Assembly (NCBI GenBank): GCA_011250595.1
Contig: JAANMP010000015.1
Coordinates: 35,998 to 99,997, forward strand
Reading direction: 5' to 3'
Length of the DNA: 64,000 nt
Source of the DNA: Bacillus sp. MM2020_1
GTDB lineage: Bacteria > Bacillota > Bacilli > Bacillales > Cytobacillaceae
Translations under genes and position numbers: made by a program
Notes under the pieces: generated by a model
Seen by the model: the letters and a program-made list of their open reading frames with translations, nothing else
Told to the model about the DNA's origin: nothing
The model's database searches: none
Part shown: positions 7,741 through 16,625 of the stretch, in pieces
How the letters are laid out: the number at the start of each line of letters is the position of its first letter
Numbering within the stretch: the stretch's first letter is position 1

Positions 7741-9204
7741 TTATTTTGGACTATATTTGATATAGCCAACTTCTTCCACTAGCTTTTGACCTTGTGGTCC
7801 CTGCATCCATTCGAGGAATGGTTGGATGGTGCTCACTTTTTTGTTGTCCTTCACTGTAATTGCGTAGAGAGAGGCGGTGAATGGGTAGTTACCACTCGCG
7901 ATGTTTTCAGGACTAGGTTCAATCCCATTAATGGCAAGCAGTTTAATATCTGAATTGGCCTTCATTCCTGTTGCAAAAAAGCGAAAGGAAAAACCAATCG
8001 AGTTATCGTAGTTTCGGTAGTCCGCTACTTGTTCGATAATCCCTCCCATTCCTTCAGGCACATCTTCTTTTAAGGGCTTCATAATCGGTGTATCGCCCAT
8101 AATTTTCTCCAAAAGTGTTTGGCTTCCTGAATTTTCGGGGCGTTGAAAGGCAATAATTTTTTCATTCTTACCGCCAAGCTTTGACCAGTTTTTTATTTTA
8201 CCGGAGTAGATGTCTTTAATCTGGGCTACTGATAAGCTATCAATTTTATTATCCGGATTGACAAAAAAGACAAACGCTTCCTTGCCAATTGGGGTCATGA
8301 CAAGCTCTTTTCCTGCCTCTTGTGCCATTTGCTGCTGTTTCTTCGATGGCTCTGCACCGAAATAAATATCGACATCCCCTGTTAAAAGCCGCTCATAGGC
8401 ATAAATAGTATTGGTAAAGGTAACGACTTCGCTTACCTCTTGAGAGACTTTTTCAATATTTTCATAGGTTGCATTCGCAAAGGCAGAGTAAACCGGGAAT
8501 GCAGCTTCTGCTCCATCTAAAATGGGCATTTCACTTGGGTTTTCGATGGTAAAGGTTGAAGTAGTTTTCAGTTTTGGCAGGATATTATCTGGATTGTTTA
8601 CATCATAAGGAAAGAGGTCCGTACTAGAGTATCCTCCTCCATATTCGAAACCATAAGATGGCAGGACCGTTTGACTCCGGTGCCAATGAACAGCCGCACC
8701 CGTACCCATCGCAAGGACAAATACCATTACAACAGACAACAGCTGCTTTTTATCAATGGCAGGGAGCCTCCTCCCGTTCAACAAGGCAAAACATAAACCT
8801 AAAACAAAGGAAAGCTCATAAGCTAACGGTGCCCCAAGAAATAATCTTCCCTCTCCCAAAAGGAGGGCGATAAAATAGATGGGTGCATAGGCAAGATGAA
8901 AGATACTATAATACAACCAAGCATCTGCTCCGTAAAACCCGCTGCTAATCAGCATAAATACAGCCCACAGTATAGCTGTATAGGCGAGGGGAATAAGGAA
9001 AAGGATCAAATTCTCTGTTAATTTTTCCTGCTTCATTAGTTTCTTGCTAACTAGAAACCCAGCGAGCCCCCCAACGATAATCAGGACGGGCAATGAGACC
9101 AATAAGATATTATCAAACTCCATTAGTATCGCTAATTCTAAAAATGAGACTCCAAGTGGCACAATTCCAAAATACAATAATATGAACTTAAGTTTTTTCC
9201 CCAT
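7741..9204 (-). CDS. Membrane-anchored PstS-like phosphate-binding protein (fusion)
   Basis: 487 residues. The first 170 or so carry about five hydrophobic helices (6-28, 32-52, 65-90, 97-120, 155-172). The rest, from about 205, is a PBP-like solute-binding domain of the PstS class, with KEAFVFFVNPDNKIDSL, IYSGKIKNWSKLGG and RPENSGSQTLLE. PstS proteins are usually lipoproteins of about 300 residues encoded beside pstCAB. Here the domain is fused to a membrane segment and no Pst permease or ATPase gene is near, so a sensing or scavenging role is possible. ATG 9204 has a good ribosome site (AAGGAGCGGGGAT). The domain call is firm; ligand and role are inferred. Confidence 0.82.
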   Translation of the reverse strand: MGKKLKFILLYFGIVPLGVSFLELAILMEFDNILLVSLPVLIIVGGLAGFLVSKKLMKQEKLTENLILFLIPLAYTAILWAVFMLISSGFYGADAWLYYSIFHLAYAPIYFIALLLGEGRLFLGAPLAYELSFVLGLCFALLNGRRLPAIDKKQLLSVVMVFVLAMGTGAAVHWHRSQTVLPSYGFEYGGGYSSTDLFPYDVNNPDNILPKLKTTSTFTIENPSEMPILDGAEAAFPVYSAFANATYENIEKVSQEVSEVVTFTNTIYAYERLLTGDVDIYFGAEPSKKQQQMAQEAGKELVMTPIGKEAFVFFVNPDNKIDSLSVAQIKDIYSGKIKNWSKLGGKNEKIIAFQRPENSGSQTLLEKIMGDTPIMKPLKEDVPEGMGGIIEQVADYRNYDNSIGFSFRFFATGMKANSDIKLLAINGIEPSPENIASGNYPFTASLYAITVKDNKKVSTIQPFLEWMQGPQGQKLVEEVGYIKYSPK

Positions 9205-9365
9205 ATCCCCGCTCCTTTTTACCTTTGAAGTGATTATTCCGTTATATTGTATAGTGTAATTTTACACTTTTAGCTAACTTTTTACAATAGATTAGTATTA
9301 AATTCCCAAATTTGTAAGGGGGGAGGATTCTATCAGTTTTTCATGAGGGATCCAATCGTAAAAAA

Positions 9366-9394
9366 GAGACCCTTCCGCATCGCGAAAAAGTCTC
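9366..9394 (-). terminator. Terminator behind the amidase gene
   Basis: A 13-bp stem including G-U pairs (GAGACTTTTTCGC with GCGGAAGGGTCTC on the minus strand) around GAT, followed by TTTTTT. It lies 29 nt beyond the amidase stop. Confidence 0.75.
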
Positions 9395-9423
9395 CATCAC
9401 AACCTACTTAAATTTAGCTATAA

Positions 9424-10659
9424 CTATTTTGCTAACATCGTTAATACCGTATCCAATAAAACATTTATCCCTTTTTCGCAATCTTCCCATGTTGTTAATT
9501 CTTCTTCACAGTGGCTTTTTCCGTTGATACTAGGTACAAACAGCATCGCCGTCGGAACAAAGCTAGCAATAAACTGTGCATCATGGCCTGCACCGCTAAC
9601 CATTCTTCGATTAGAATAACCGAGTGACTGGGCCGACTTTTCTAGAAGCTGGCAGATTTCCGGCTCGAACCATACGGTGTCCCGCTCCCATAATTTTGTT
9701 GTTTTAACCTCACAGCCTTCATTTAATGAGGTAACATTCGGAAGTGCCTCTATGAAGTTTTTAACCGTTTGGACAATCACCATGTCTTTATGGCGTGCTT
9801 CAAGCGTAAAGACGACCTTATTCGGAATGACCGTGTGGATGCTCGGGTATACATTCATTCTGCCAATCGTGAAGACCAAATCTTCATCTAGAACGCCTAA
9901 CCGCATGCGGATTTCGTTAATTAAGTTATTGGTAGCAAACAAAGCATCTTTTCTCATATTCATTGGGGTTGTGCCGGCATGATCGGATTCCCCTGTTACT
10001 TCAATCTCATAACAGGCCATTCCCACCACACATTCGACGACACCAATCGAGAGGGCCTCTTTTTCAAGAATTGGACCTTGTTCAATGTGAAGCTCCAAAA
10101 GGGCCGAAGCCTCTTTCAATCGATTCTCCACATTCCCTTCGTACCCGCTCGCTTTTAGGGCTTCCCCAAAAGTAACTCCCTCTGAATCTATTTTATTTAG
10201 CATAGTAGACTTATCAAATTTACCGGATAGCACCCCCGATGCCATCATCGAGGGTTCAAACCTGGCACCTTCTTCATTCGTAAAGTTAACAATCGTAATC
10301 GGAATTTGCGGTTTGATTTGGTTCTCGACCAACGTTCGAACCACTTCTAAACCTGCGACAACCCCTAAGACGCCATCAAAACGGCCACCTTTTTTCACCG
10401 AATCTAAATGGGAGCCAATAAGAATTGGCGGCTTGTCTTCAGTACCCGCCAGTGTCGCATACATGCAGCCCATATCATCAACCGTGACCGTCAGTCCTAA
10501 TTCCTCACAGCATAAACGGAAGTAATCCCTAACCCGAATATCTTCCATAGAAAAGGACAACCGTGTTACTCCATTGTTCTCTGTCCGGCCAAAGTTTGCA
10601 AATTGCTCTAATGTCGTTTTCAGCCTTTCCCCATTAATCACTAACTTTTGTCGTTGCAT
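9424..10659 (-). CDS. M20 amidase, hydantoinase/carbamoylase family
   Basis: 411 residues, typical of the allantoate amidohydrolase / N-carbamoyl-L-amino-acid hydrolase group. Metal-site motifs are GSHLDSVKKGGRFDG (His84, Asp95), FTNEEGARF (Glu129-Glu130), ELHIEQGP (His191) and a late GKSHCEEE histidine near 386. Members cleave N-carbamoyl groups or allantoate using a two-metal centre in the cytosol. The sequence alone does not separate L-carbamoylase from allantoate hydrolase. No ureide or pyrimidine pathway gene is beside it, so the substrate is open. ATG 10659 follows AAAGGGAG. It is a single-gene unit ending in its own terminator. Confidence 0.88.
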   Translation of the reverse strand: MQRQKLVINGERLKTTLEQFANFGRTENNGVTRLSFSMEDIRVRDYFRLCCEELGLTVTVDDMGCMYATLAGTEDKPPILIGSHLDSVKKGGRFDGVLGVVAGLEVVRTLVENQIKPQIPITIVNFTNEEGARFEPSMMASGVLSGKFDKSTMLNKIDSEGVTFGEALKASGYEGNVENRLKEASALLELHIEQGPILEKEALSIGVVECVVGMACYEIEVTGESDHAGTTPMNMRKDALFATNNLINEIRMRLGVLDEDLVFTIGRMNVYPSIHTVIPNKVVFTLEARHKDMVIVQTVKNFIEALPNVTSLNEGCEVKTTKLWERDTVWFEPEICQLLEKSAQSLGYSNRRMVSGAGHDAQFIASFVPTAMLFVPSINGKSHCEEELTTWEDCEKGINVLLDTVLTMLAK

Positions 10660-10904
10660 GATTAAACACTCCCTTTTTTAATATGAGATTATCTGCAATA
10701 TTCAGAGGTAAATAAATCTCTCGGAGGTGAAAAACGTAAATTCATTTGCAAAGGCCTTACGAGCCAATTTGTATTTATGTAAATATTCAGTCAACAATTC
10801 AATTATACACCATGGACAAGACCTGTCATTAGACAAAACAGCAAATCTTACCCTCAAATTGTTTTATCATTTGTATGAATTGAAAACATCGTTAAATAAA
10901 AATT

Positions 10905-10954
10905 GGTGTCAGGCACCACTCGTGGACATTTGTCCACGAACGGTGCCTGACACC
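10905..10954. repeat. 50-bp palindromic repeat, copy behind mglC
   Basis: Full copy with ends GGTGTCAGGC and GCCTGACACC. It begins 26 nt beyond the mglC stop on the minus strand and is followed there by AATTTTTATTT, so it probably terminates the mgl operon. The rest of the 10660-10980 gap holds no gene I can support. Confidence 0.85.
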
Positions 10955-10980
10955 AAATTAACAGCAAACTATTAATCTAT

Positions 10981-12003
10981 TTATTTTTTCTTTGCGTGTT
11001 TGCGCATGTCGAAGGCTACTGCGACGATGATGATTGCGCCTTTTACGATGAATTGGATGTATGGGCTTACGCCTAGGAAGGCTAGACCGTAGTTGATTAC
11101 TTGGAAAATCAATACCCCTGTGATAACACCAGGGACGGTTCCGATACCACCTGATAGTGATACCCCACCGACGACGCAGGCTGCGATAGCATCTAGTTCA
11201 TACATATTACCTGTGTTGTTTGTTGCACTACCTACACGTCCTGCTTCCAGTGTACCTGTTAAACCGTATAGAAGACCTGCGATTGTGTAAATGATGATAA
11301 GATTTCTTGCTACGTTTACACCGGAAACCTTTGCTGCTTCCGGGTTTCCTCCGATCGCGTACATATTTTTACCGAGTTGCGTTTTATTCCAAATTACCCA
11401 AATGATCAGTGATACGACGATTGCATAGATAATGAGATATGGAAATTCATATTGGCCAATTTTTATTCCGCGCTGTGCAAAAGTTGTAAAGGCTTTGCTT
11501 AAGCCACCAATAGGCTGCGCTCCATATGGCGGGCGGTCAAAATAAATCGAAGTTAGACCGTAAACACCAATCATCATACCTAAGGTTGCAATGAATGGAG
11601 GTACGTGGAATTTTGCTACAATGACACCGTTTAATGCAGCAATAAGACCTGTTGCTGCCATTGCAACCAAAATCGGAACAATTAGTGGTAATTCAGGCAG
11701 GTTCGGATACATACGATATGCATAATCGCCAGCCTGTAACATAGATGCTGAGATTACCGCTGCAAGTCCAACCATCCGGCCTGCTGAAAGGTCTGTTCCT
11801 GCTGTAATTAAGATACCGGCAACCCCAAGTGCGATAATAATACGCGAAGAGGATTGACTTAAGATATTAATTAAGTTTGTCATCGATAAAAAGTCTGGAG
11901 AAGCAGCGACGATCCCGACAACAAGAAGAATTAAAACTACATAAATTACGTTATCAACAAGCCATTTAGACACGTTTGATTTTTTCGAAGCCTGAGTATT
12001 CAT
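10981..12003 (-). CDS. mglC: Galactose/methyl-galactoside ABC permease MglC
   Basis: 340 residues and about eight to ten hydrophobic helices, the single permease type of the ribose/galactose (CUT2) ABC class. The segments GVAGILITAGTDLSAGRMVGLAA and GGNPEAAKVSGVNV are family landmarks, and the long conserved pattern matches MglC more than RbsC. I chose the second ATG (12003) because AGGAGG lies 7 nt before it; the ATG at 12009 is only 1 nt from the AGGAGG. The gene follows mglA by a few bases, so the two are probably translationally coupled. It forms the membrane channel with MglA and receives sugar from MglB. Confidence 0.93.
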   Translation of the reverse strand: MNTQASKKSNVSKWLVDNVIYVVLILLVVGIVAASPDFLSMTNLINILSQSSSRIIIALGVAGILITAGTDLSAGRMVGLAAVISASMLQAGDYAYRMYPNLPELPLIVPILVAMAATGLIAALNGVIVAKFHVPPFIATLGMMIGVYGLTSIYFDRPPYGAQPIGGLSKAFTTFAQRGIKIGQYEFPYLIIYAIVVSLIIWVIWNKTQLGKNMYAIGGNPEAAKVSGVNVARNLIIIYTIAGLLYGLTGTLEAGRVGSATNNTGNMYELDAIAACVVGGVSLSGGIGTVPGVITGVLIFQVINYGLAFLGVSPYIQFIVKGAIIIVAVAFDMRKHAKKK

Positions 12004-12014
12004 ATCCATTCCTC

Positions 12015-13520
12015 CTAATACAAAGCTGCTAATTGCATGATTTTTTCCTGAGATGTTGTGGCAGTCTCAACAATTCCGGCTGCTTTTCCATTACTCATTA
12101 CTAAAATTCGGTCTGTTACACCTAAAAGCTCAGGCATTTCGGAAGAAATCATGATAATTCCTTTTCCTTCTGCAGCTAATTGGTTAATGAGTTGATAAAT
12201 TTCAAACTTTGCTCCGACATCAATACCCCTTGTTGGTTCATCCAGCAATAAAATATCCGGTTTCGTTAGGAGCCAGCGCCCAATAATTACCTTCTGTTGG
12301 TTACCGCCTGATAGACTTCCAATCGATGTCTTTTGGGAAGGTGTCTTTACTTTCATGGAATCAATCACCCACTTGGTATCATCGGCCACTTTCCGATCAG
12401 ATAGGAAACCGCTTTTTGTTTTATATTGCTTCATGTTCGAAATGATTGAGTTAAAGCTAATGCTTAGTTCAGGGAAAATACCCGTTGATCTTCTTTCTTC
12501 CGTAACTAGGGCAAAGCCATTTTTGATCGCTTGCTGCGGGGAATGATTTTTAACAGCCTTGCCATTTAATTCAATCTTTCCAGCTGTTAGCGACCTCATC
12601 CCAAATAAGGCTTCTACGACCTCGGTCCGTTTCGAACCAACCAATCCAGCAATACCTAAAATTTCACCCTTTTTTAAGTCAAAGCTCACATTAGAAAAAG
12701 AAGGCTGTGTTTCTGCTGTCAGGTCAGAAACCTTCAATATTAATTCGCCCGGCTTGTTTATTTTTTCAGGGAAGCGTTGTGAAAGGTCTCGTCCAACCAT
12801 CAATTTAATAATTTCATCGGTTGTTAGGCTTTTCGAACTTTTTGTTGCGATATACTGACCATCACGCATGATCGTTACTTCGTCAGAAATCTTTAAGATT
12901 TCCTCCATTTTGTGTGAAATATAGATAATTGCTACATTCTCACTTTGAAGCCTTTTGATGATTCTGAACAGGTGATTTACTTCCGTCTCAGTTAGAGATG
13001 ATGTTGGCTCATCCATGACGATAATTTTGGAATGGTAGGAAACAGCTTTTGCAATTTCGACCATCTGCATTTCGGAAACAGAAAGCGTACTCACCTTACT
13101 GCGTGGATCAATACTGATATCCAGACTTTTAAAAATAGCTGCTGTATCCTGGTACATTTTCTTTTCATCAATAAAAATGCCCTTCTTCGGATAACGACCC
13201 AGCCAAATATTATCCATAACATTTTGTTGACGTACCTGGTTTAGTTCTTGGTGGACCATGGAAACACCGTTTTCAAGTGCTTGCTTTGAATTGGCAAAAG
13301 AAATTTCTTTCCCGTCAAAGAGGATTTTGCCCTCGTCCATCGAGTAAATTCCGAATAAGCATTTCATTAACGTTGATTTCCCTGCACCGTTCTCGCCCAT
13401 TAAGGCATGTACCGATCCAGGTTTTACTTTTAGGGAAACATTGTCTAAAGCGAGTACCCCTGGGAACCTTTTGGTTATATTAAGCATTTCTAGTAAATTA
13501 GTAGTACTTGATTCTGACAT
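12015..13520 (-). CDS. mglA: Galactose/methyl-galactoside ABC ATPase MglA
   Basis: 501 residues with two fused ABC domains, as in all CUT2 sugar importers. The first half has Walker [10 protein letters not shown] (about 42-50), an atypical signature [14 protein letters not shown] and Walker [12 protein letters not shown]. The second half has a degenerate P-loop (GLVGSKRTE) but a clear [14 protein letters not shown] signature and [13 protein letters not shown]. The ATP-site asymmetry is normal for MglA/RbsA. ATG 13520 follows GAGGAGG. It drives uptake through MglC. A 207-nt gap with a strong hairpin separates it from mglB upstream. Confidence 0.94.
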   Translation of the reverse strand: MSESSTTNLLEMLNITKRFPGVLALDNVSLKVKPGSVHALMGENGAGKSTLMKCLFGIYSMDEGKILFDGKEISFANSKQALENGVSMVHQELNQVRQQNVMDNIWLGRYPKKGIFIDEKKMYQDTAAIFKSLDISIDPRSKVSTLSVSEMQMVEIAKAVSYHSKIIVMDEPTSSLTETEVNHLFRIIKRLQSENVAIIYISHKMEEILKISDEVTIMRDGQYIATKSSKSLTTDEIIKLMVGRDLSQRFPEKINKPGELILKVSDLTAETQPSFSNVSFDLKKGEILGIAGLVGSKRTEVVEALFGMRSLTAGKIELNGKAVKNHSPQQAIKNGFALVTEERRSTGIFPELSISFNSIISNMKQYKTKSGFLSDRKVADDTKWVIDSMKVKTPSQKTSIGSLSGGNQQKVIIGRWLLTKPDILLLDEPTRGIDVGAKFEIYQLINQLAAEGKGIIMISSEMPELLGVTDRILVMSNGKAAGIVETATTSQEKIMQLAALY

Positions 13521-13642
13521 GAGCGAACCTCCTCTGAAACCATTTAGAAAAATATGAGATGCTCCACTGGATGCTTCTCAAACTTTTAAAGAGAGTAATA
13601 ATTTTTTGCGGTATCCAGCTCCATTTGCTTGGAGTCTTACCC

Positions 13643-13678
13643 CGAACGAAGGAAAAGCGTCCGCTTTTCCTTTGTTCG
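13643..13678. repeat. Strong intercistronic hairpin between mglB and mglA
   Basis: A 17-bp stem with one mismatch (CGAACGAAGGAAAAGCG against CGCTTTTCCTTTGTTCG) with a 2-nt loop, flanked by further small inverted repeats (GGCGC and GGGGC blocks, 13681-13725). Placed directly after the binding-protein gene, it could attenuate transcription or protect the mglB message so that the binding protein is made in excess. Confidence 0.75.
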
Positions 13679-13727
13679 AGGAGCGCCAAGGGGCTAATTG
13701 GCCCCCGGACAGGCGCTTCTGTCTTTT

Positions 13728-14789
13728 TTATTTGTATGCGTCTCTACCCACTTGGATATTTTCTTTTGTTACTTCGATGTAAGGAACACGAACGGCTTTT
13801 TTATCGTCAAGTTTCCACTCAGTTCCGTCTAAAACATCCTTACCGTTAGCTGCATTTGCTGCTAAATCAATGGTTGCTTTACCTTGGTTTTTCGCATCAT
13901 TTAAGATTGAACCTACCATTTTGCCGCTTTCGATCATTTCAAGTGCTTCTGGAATCGCGTCAACACCTACAACTGGCATGAACTTGTCACCAGAGAAGTA
14001 ACCTGCTTTTTCAAGAGAAGCAATTGCACCTAATGCCATACCATCGTTGTTAGCGATAACGAATTCAATTTTATCATTGTATTTTGCAATCCAAGCATCC
14101 ATTTTCTCAGTAGCTTTCATTGCATCCCACATTGCAGTATCCATTGCTAATTCTTCTACTTGGATGCCTTTTTCTTTTACAGTATCAATAGCAAATTTCG
14201 TACGTGCTTCTGCATCTGGGTGTCCTGGCTCACCTTTAAGTAGTACGTATTGAAGCTTGCCATCTTTATTTTTGTCATATTTATCTTTGTTAGCTTCCCA
14301 TGCTTTTGCGATCAGTTCACCTTGAAGGACACCTGATTCTGAAGATGTGGTTCCAACATAATAAGCTTTATCATAGCCCGTTAATACAGCTGCATCCGGC
14401 TCTTTGTTAAAGAAGATAACTGGAATATTCTTAGCTTTCGCTTTGTCTACAATCGTTTGCGCTGCTTTTGGATCCACTAGGTTAATAGCTAGTGATTTTG
14501 CCCCTTTGGCAATAAGTGTGTCAACTTGCTCAATTTGTTTGGCTTGGTCGTTTTGTGAGTCATTCAACATTAACTTTACTTTATCTTTTGCTGCAGTATC
14601 CATCGCACGGCGTACATAGGACATAAAGTTATCATCAAATTTGTAAATCGTTGCACCAACAGCTGGTAGCGCGTCGCCCTTGTCTTTTCCAGAATCCGTA
14701 CCGCTGGTTGAATTACTGCAGCCTGCTGCTAATAGAATGCTAGATGCAACCGTTAAAGATAGAATTAAACCTTTTTTCTTTTTAAACAT
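13728..14789 (-). CDS. mglB: Galactose-binding lipoprotein MglB
   Basis: 353 residues. A lipoprotein signal peptide ends in the lipobox LLAAGC with Cys24, followed by a Ser/Thr/Asp-rich linker. The mature part is a type I periplasmic-binding fold with [35 protein letters not shown] and [17 protein letters not shown], which match galactose/glucose-binding MglB proteins. It captures sugar outside the membrane and delivers it to MglC-MglA. AAAAGGAG precedes ATG 14789. Upstream are a TTTACTA/TAGTAAA dyad and cre-like sites, so it is probably under both specific and catabolite control. It is the first gene of the mglBAC unit. Confidence 0.94.
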   Translation of the reverse strand: MFKKKKGLILSLTVASSILLAAGCSNSTSGTDSGKDKGDALPAVGATIYKFDDNFMSYVRRAMDTAAKDKVKLMLNDSQNDQAKQIEQVDTLIAKGAKSLAINLVDPKAAQTIVDKAKAKNIPVIFFNKEPDAAVLTGYDKAYYVGTTSSESGVLQGELIAKAWEANKDKYDKNKDGKLQYVLLKGEPGHPDAEARTKFAIDTVKEKGIQVEELAMDTAMWDAMKATEKMDAWIAKYNDKIEFVIANNDGMALGAIASLEKAGYFSGDKFMPVVGVDAIPEALEMIESGKMVGSILNDAKNQGKATIDLAANAANGKDVLDGTEWKLDDKKAVRVPYIEVTKENIQVGRDAYK

Positions 14790-14803
14790 GTTGTCATTCT
14801 CCT

Positions 14804-14819
14804 TTTACTATTTAGTAAA
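14804..14819. promoter_or_regulatory. Candidate GalR/LacI operator before mglB
   Basis: Perfect dyad TTTACTA-TT-TAGTAAA just 5' of the mglB ribosome site. Related TTTTAGTAAAA and TTTTACTAAAA elements precede galK, whose operon encodes a LacI-family regulator. The link is inferred. Confidence 0.5.
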
Positions 14820-14859
14820 GACTCTGGTAAGGCAGCATGACCGCTCCACTTAACCTTGG

Positions 14860-14873
14860 TGTAAGCCCTTACA
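14860..14873. promoter_or_regulatory. Catabolite-responsive element (cre)-like site before mglB
   Basis: On the minus strand it reads TGTAAGGGCTTACA, one mismatch from the Bacillus cre consensus TGWAARCGYTWNCA. A weaker cre-like sequence, TTGCAAACGCTTTAT by minus/plus pseudosymmetry, lies at 14947-14961. CcpA control of galactose uptake would be expected. Confidence 0.55.
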
Positions 14874-14993
14874 CTTATGTTAGCATGGGGGGAATCCCCG
14901 CAATAGGTCAAAAGTCTAGCATTAATTTGTGATTATCTAGACTTTTTTGCAAACGCTTTATTTTTTAGTGCTACAATTGACCTCGAATTAAAA

Positions 14994-15026
14994 ATGAGAC
15001 CGATCCACAGCTGGGATTGGTCTCAT
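14994..15026 (-). terminator. Terminator behind the response-regulator gene
   Basis: Stem ATGAGACC-A/G-ATCC with GG-ATTGGTCTCAT, 6-nt loop, followed on the minus strand by TTTTTAATT. It lies 12 nt beyond the regulator stop and separates the sensor operon from mglBAC. Confidence 0.88.
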
Positions 15027-15038
15027 CGGTAAAATCTA

Positions 15039-16625
15039 TTAACTTACGGTTACTTTGCGAAATTCAGTAGGCGATAAACCTGTGTGCTTTTTAAAGACGC
15101 GGCTAAAATAGTTGGGATCCTTGTAACCAATCGAGTAGCATATTTCCTTCAAGCTTTTTCCCGGGTCAACCATCTCAGCCTTAGCACGATTAATTCTTAT
15201 TTCCGTCAAATAATCAATAAAGGTCATCCCGAAGCGATCTTTGAATAATTTACTAAAATAATAGGGACTAAGCTCCACGTATTCTGCCACTAATTCCAAG
15301 GTAATCGAATCAGCATAATGTGTCTCAATATATTCCTTCGCTTTATAGAGCATTCCCTTCGCATGATTGTTGCGCCACACCTGGACATGATGAACAACTG
15401 CCAATAAATGGGCCTTTCCTTTTTCAAAAATTGTCATGATCTCCTCAGACTCTTCTACCGCAGGTATCCGTTCATAGCTTATGCCCAGTTCATGGAGCAT
15501 CCGGGAAACGAGAATAAACAATTCATCAAATGATTTTTTAACGAGTGAACCTTTTATATTCTTGTCATCTTCCAGCATCGTTGCAAAGGACTCAAAGATA
15601 AACAAGACCTGATTGACATCCCCCTGCCTGACAGCCTCTAAAAGCTTCTTTTCAATCTCTAATACACCTGATGACGTTTGTAATTCCGCAGACCCTTGTT
15701 TAACAGCAAATAAATACTTTCGATCCGGTGTTTTTACTAGGTGCTGTAAGGCCATTAGCGCTTCATGATAGGATTTATTTAGCTCGTGTGCATAGTTGTA
15801 GGGAAGACCGACACCAATCCTTAGTTCTCCATTAAATAATTGTTTTCGGAAAAAGCTGCTCATACCATCGATGACCCCCTGCGCAGTAGTTTTAAAATGA
15901 ACCTTTTCCACTGCCTTTTTACAAAGGAACAAAACCGGTACTTGTGAGTCCGTTAACGGTCCAACCATCACTTCCTGTTTCATCACGACAGATTTCAGGG
16001 TATCTTTGAGCCATAAATACCAGTTCATTTTTTCACTTGATGATAATTCGGCCATACCCGAAGGCTGCAAGGAAAAAACCATAATATACCCTGACGTAAT
16101 TTCCAACCCAAGTAGCTGACTCCATTCATCAAAGCTGATATCCTGAACTTGATTCACTAAAACAGTCGATACCCATTCTTTTTGGGCGATCGATACCGCA
16201 CGGTCCAGGTTTTCTCGTAAACTTTGTTGTTCCTCCCGTTGCTTACACTCCTCGAGGATTTCACCGGAAACACGTTCTAGCGCCGAAAGAATATCTTGCT
16301 TTCTGCTGGGTTTTAGGATGTATTCCTTAACTCCCTGCTGCATCACTTCTTTTGCATACTCGAACGTATTAAAGGCGGAAACCATGATAAATCGAATGAC
16401 GGGATCGATTTTTTTAATCGCTTTGACAGCTTGCACACCATCAATTCCGGGCATTTTTATGTCCATAAAAATAATATCCGGTCGCTGTTCCATGGCCATT
16501 TCGATCGCTATCCTTCCATTGGGGGCTTCTCCAATGACCATTACATCCTCTGAAGAACTGTTTATGATTTTCGTTAATGCAGTTCGCTCGAGGATTTCAT
16601 CATCTACTATAAGAATTTTTAACAA
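15039..16625 (-). CDS. YesN-type response regulator with AraC DNA-binding domain
   Basis: 528 residues. The receiver domain (about 1-120) has Asp8/Asp9, phospho-acceptor Asp55 in IIFMDIKMPG and the late KPSRK lysine. A long linker follows, then two AraC-type helix-turn-helix motifs in the last 100 residues, ending GYKDPNYFSRVFKKHTGLSPTEFR. The start is TTG 16625, because AAAGGGGGA lies 7 nt before it; a TTG at 16646 has no such site. It overlaps the end of the kinase gene by 26 nt. It is the output partner of the neighbouring YesM-type kinase, and the mgl operon directly downstream is the likely target. Confidence 0.9.
   Translation of the reverse strand: MLKILIVDDEILERTALTKIINSSSEDVMVIGEAPNGRIAIEMAMEQRPDIIFMDIKMPGIDGVQAVKAIKKIDPVIRFIMVSAFNTFEYAKEVMQQGVKEYILKPSRKQDILSALERVSGEILEECKQREEQQSLRENLDRAVSIAQKEWVSTVLVNQVQDISFDEWSQLLGLEITSGYIMVFSLQPSGMAELSSSEKMNWYLWLKDTLKSVVMKQEVMVGPLTDSQVPVLFLCKKAVEKVHFKTTAQGVIDGMSSFFRKQLFNGELRIGVGLPYNYAHELNKSYHEALMALQHLVKTPDRKYLFAVKQGSAELQTSSGVLEIEKKLLEAVRQGDVNQVLFIFESFATMLEDDKNIKGSLVKKSFDELFILVSRMLHELGISYERIPAVEESEEIMTIFEKGKAHLLAVVHHVQVWRNNHAKGMLYKAKEYIETHYADSITLELVAEYVELSPYYFSKLFKDRFGMTFIDYLTEIRINRAKAEMVDPGKSLKEICYSIGYKDPNYFSRVFKKHTGLSPTEFRKVTVS

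Noticed and set aside
10727..10975. 82-codon plus-strand frame in the gap before mglC
   Set aside because: It runs through the palindromic repeat, its GTG start overlaps the only GGAGG, and the product resembles nothing I know.
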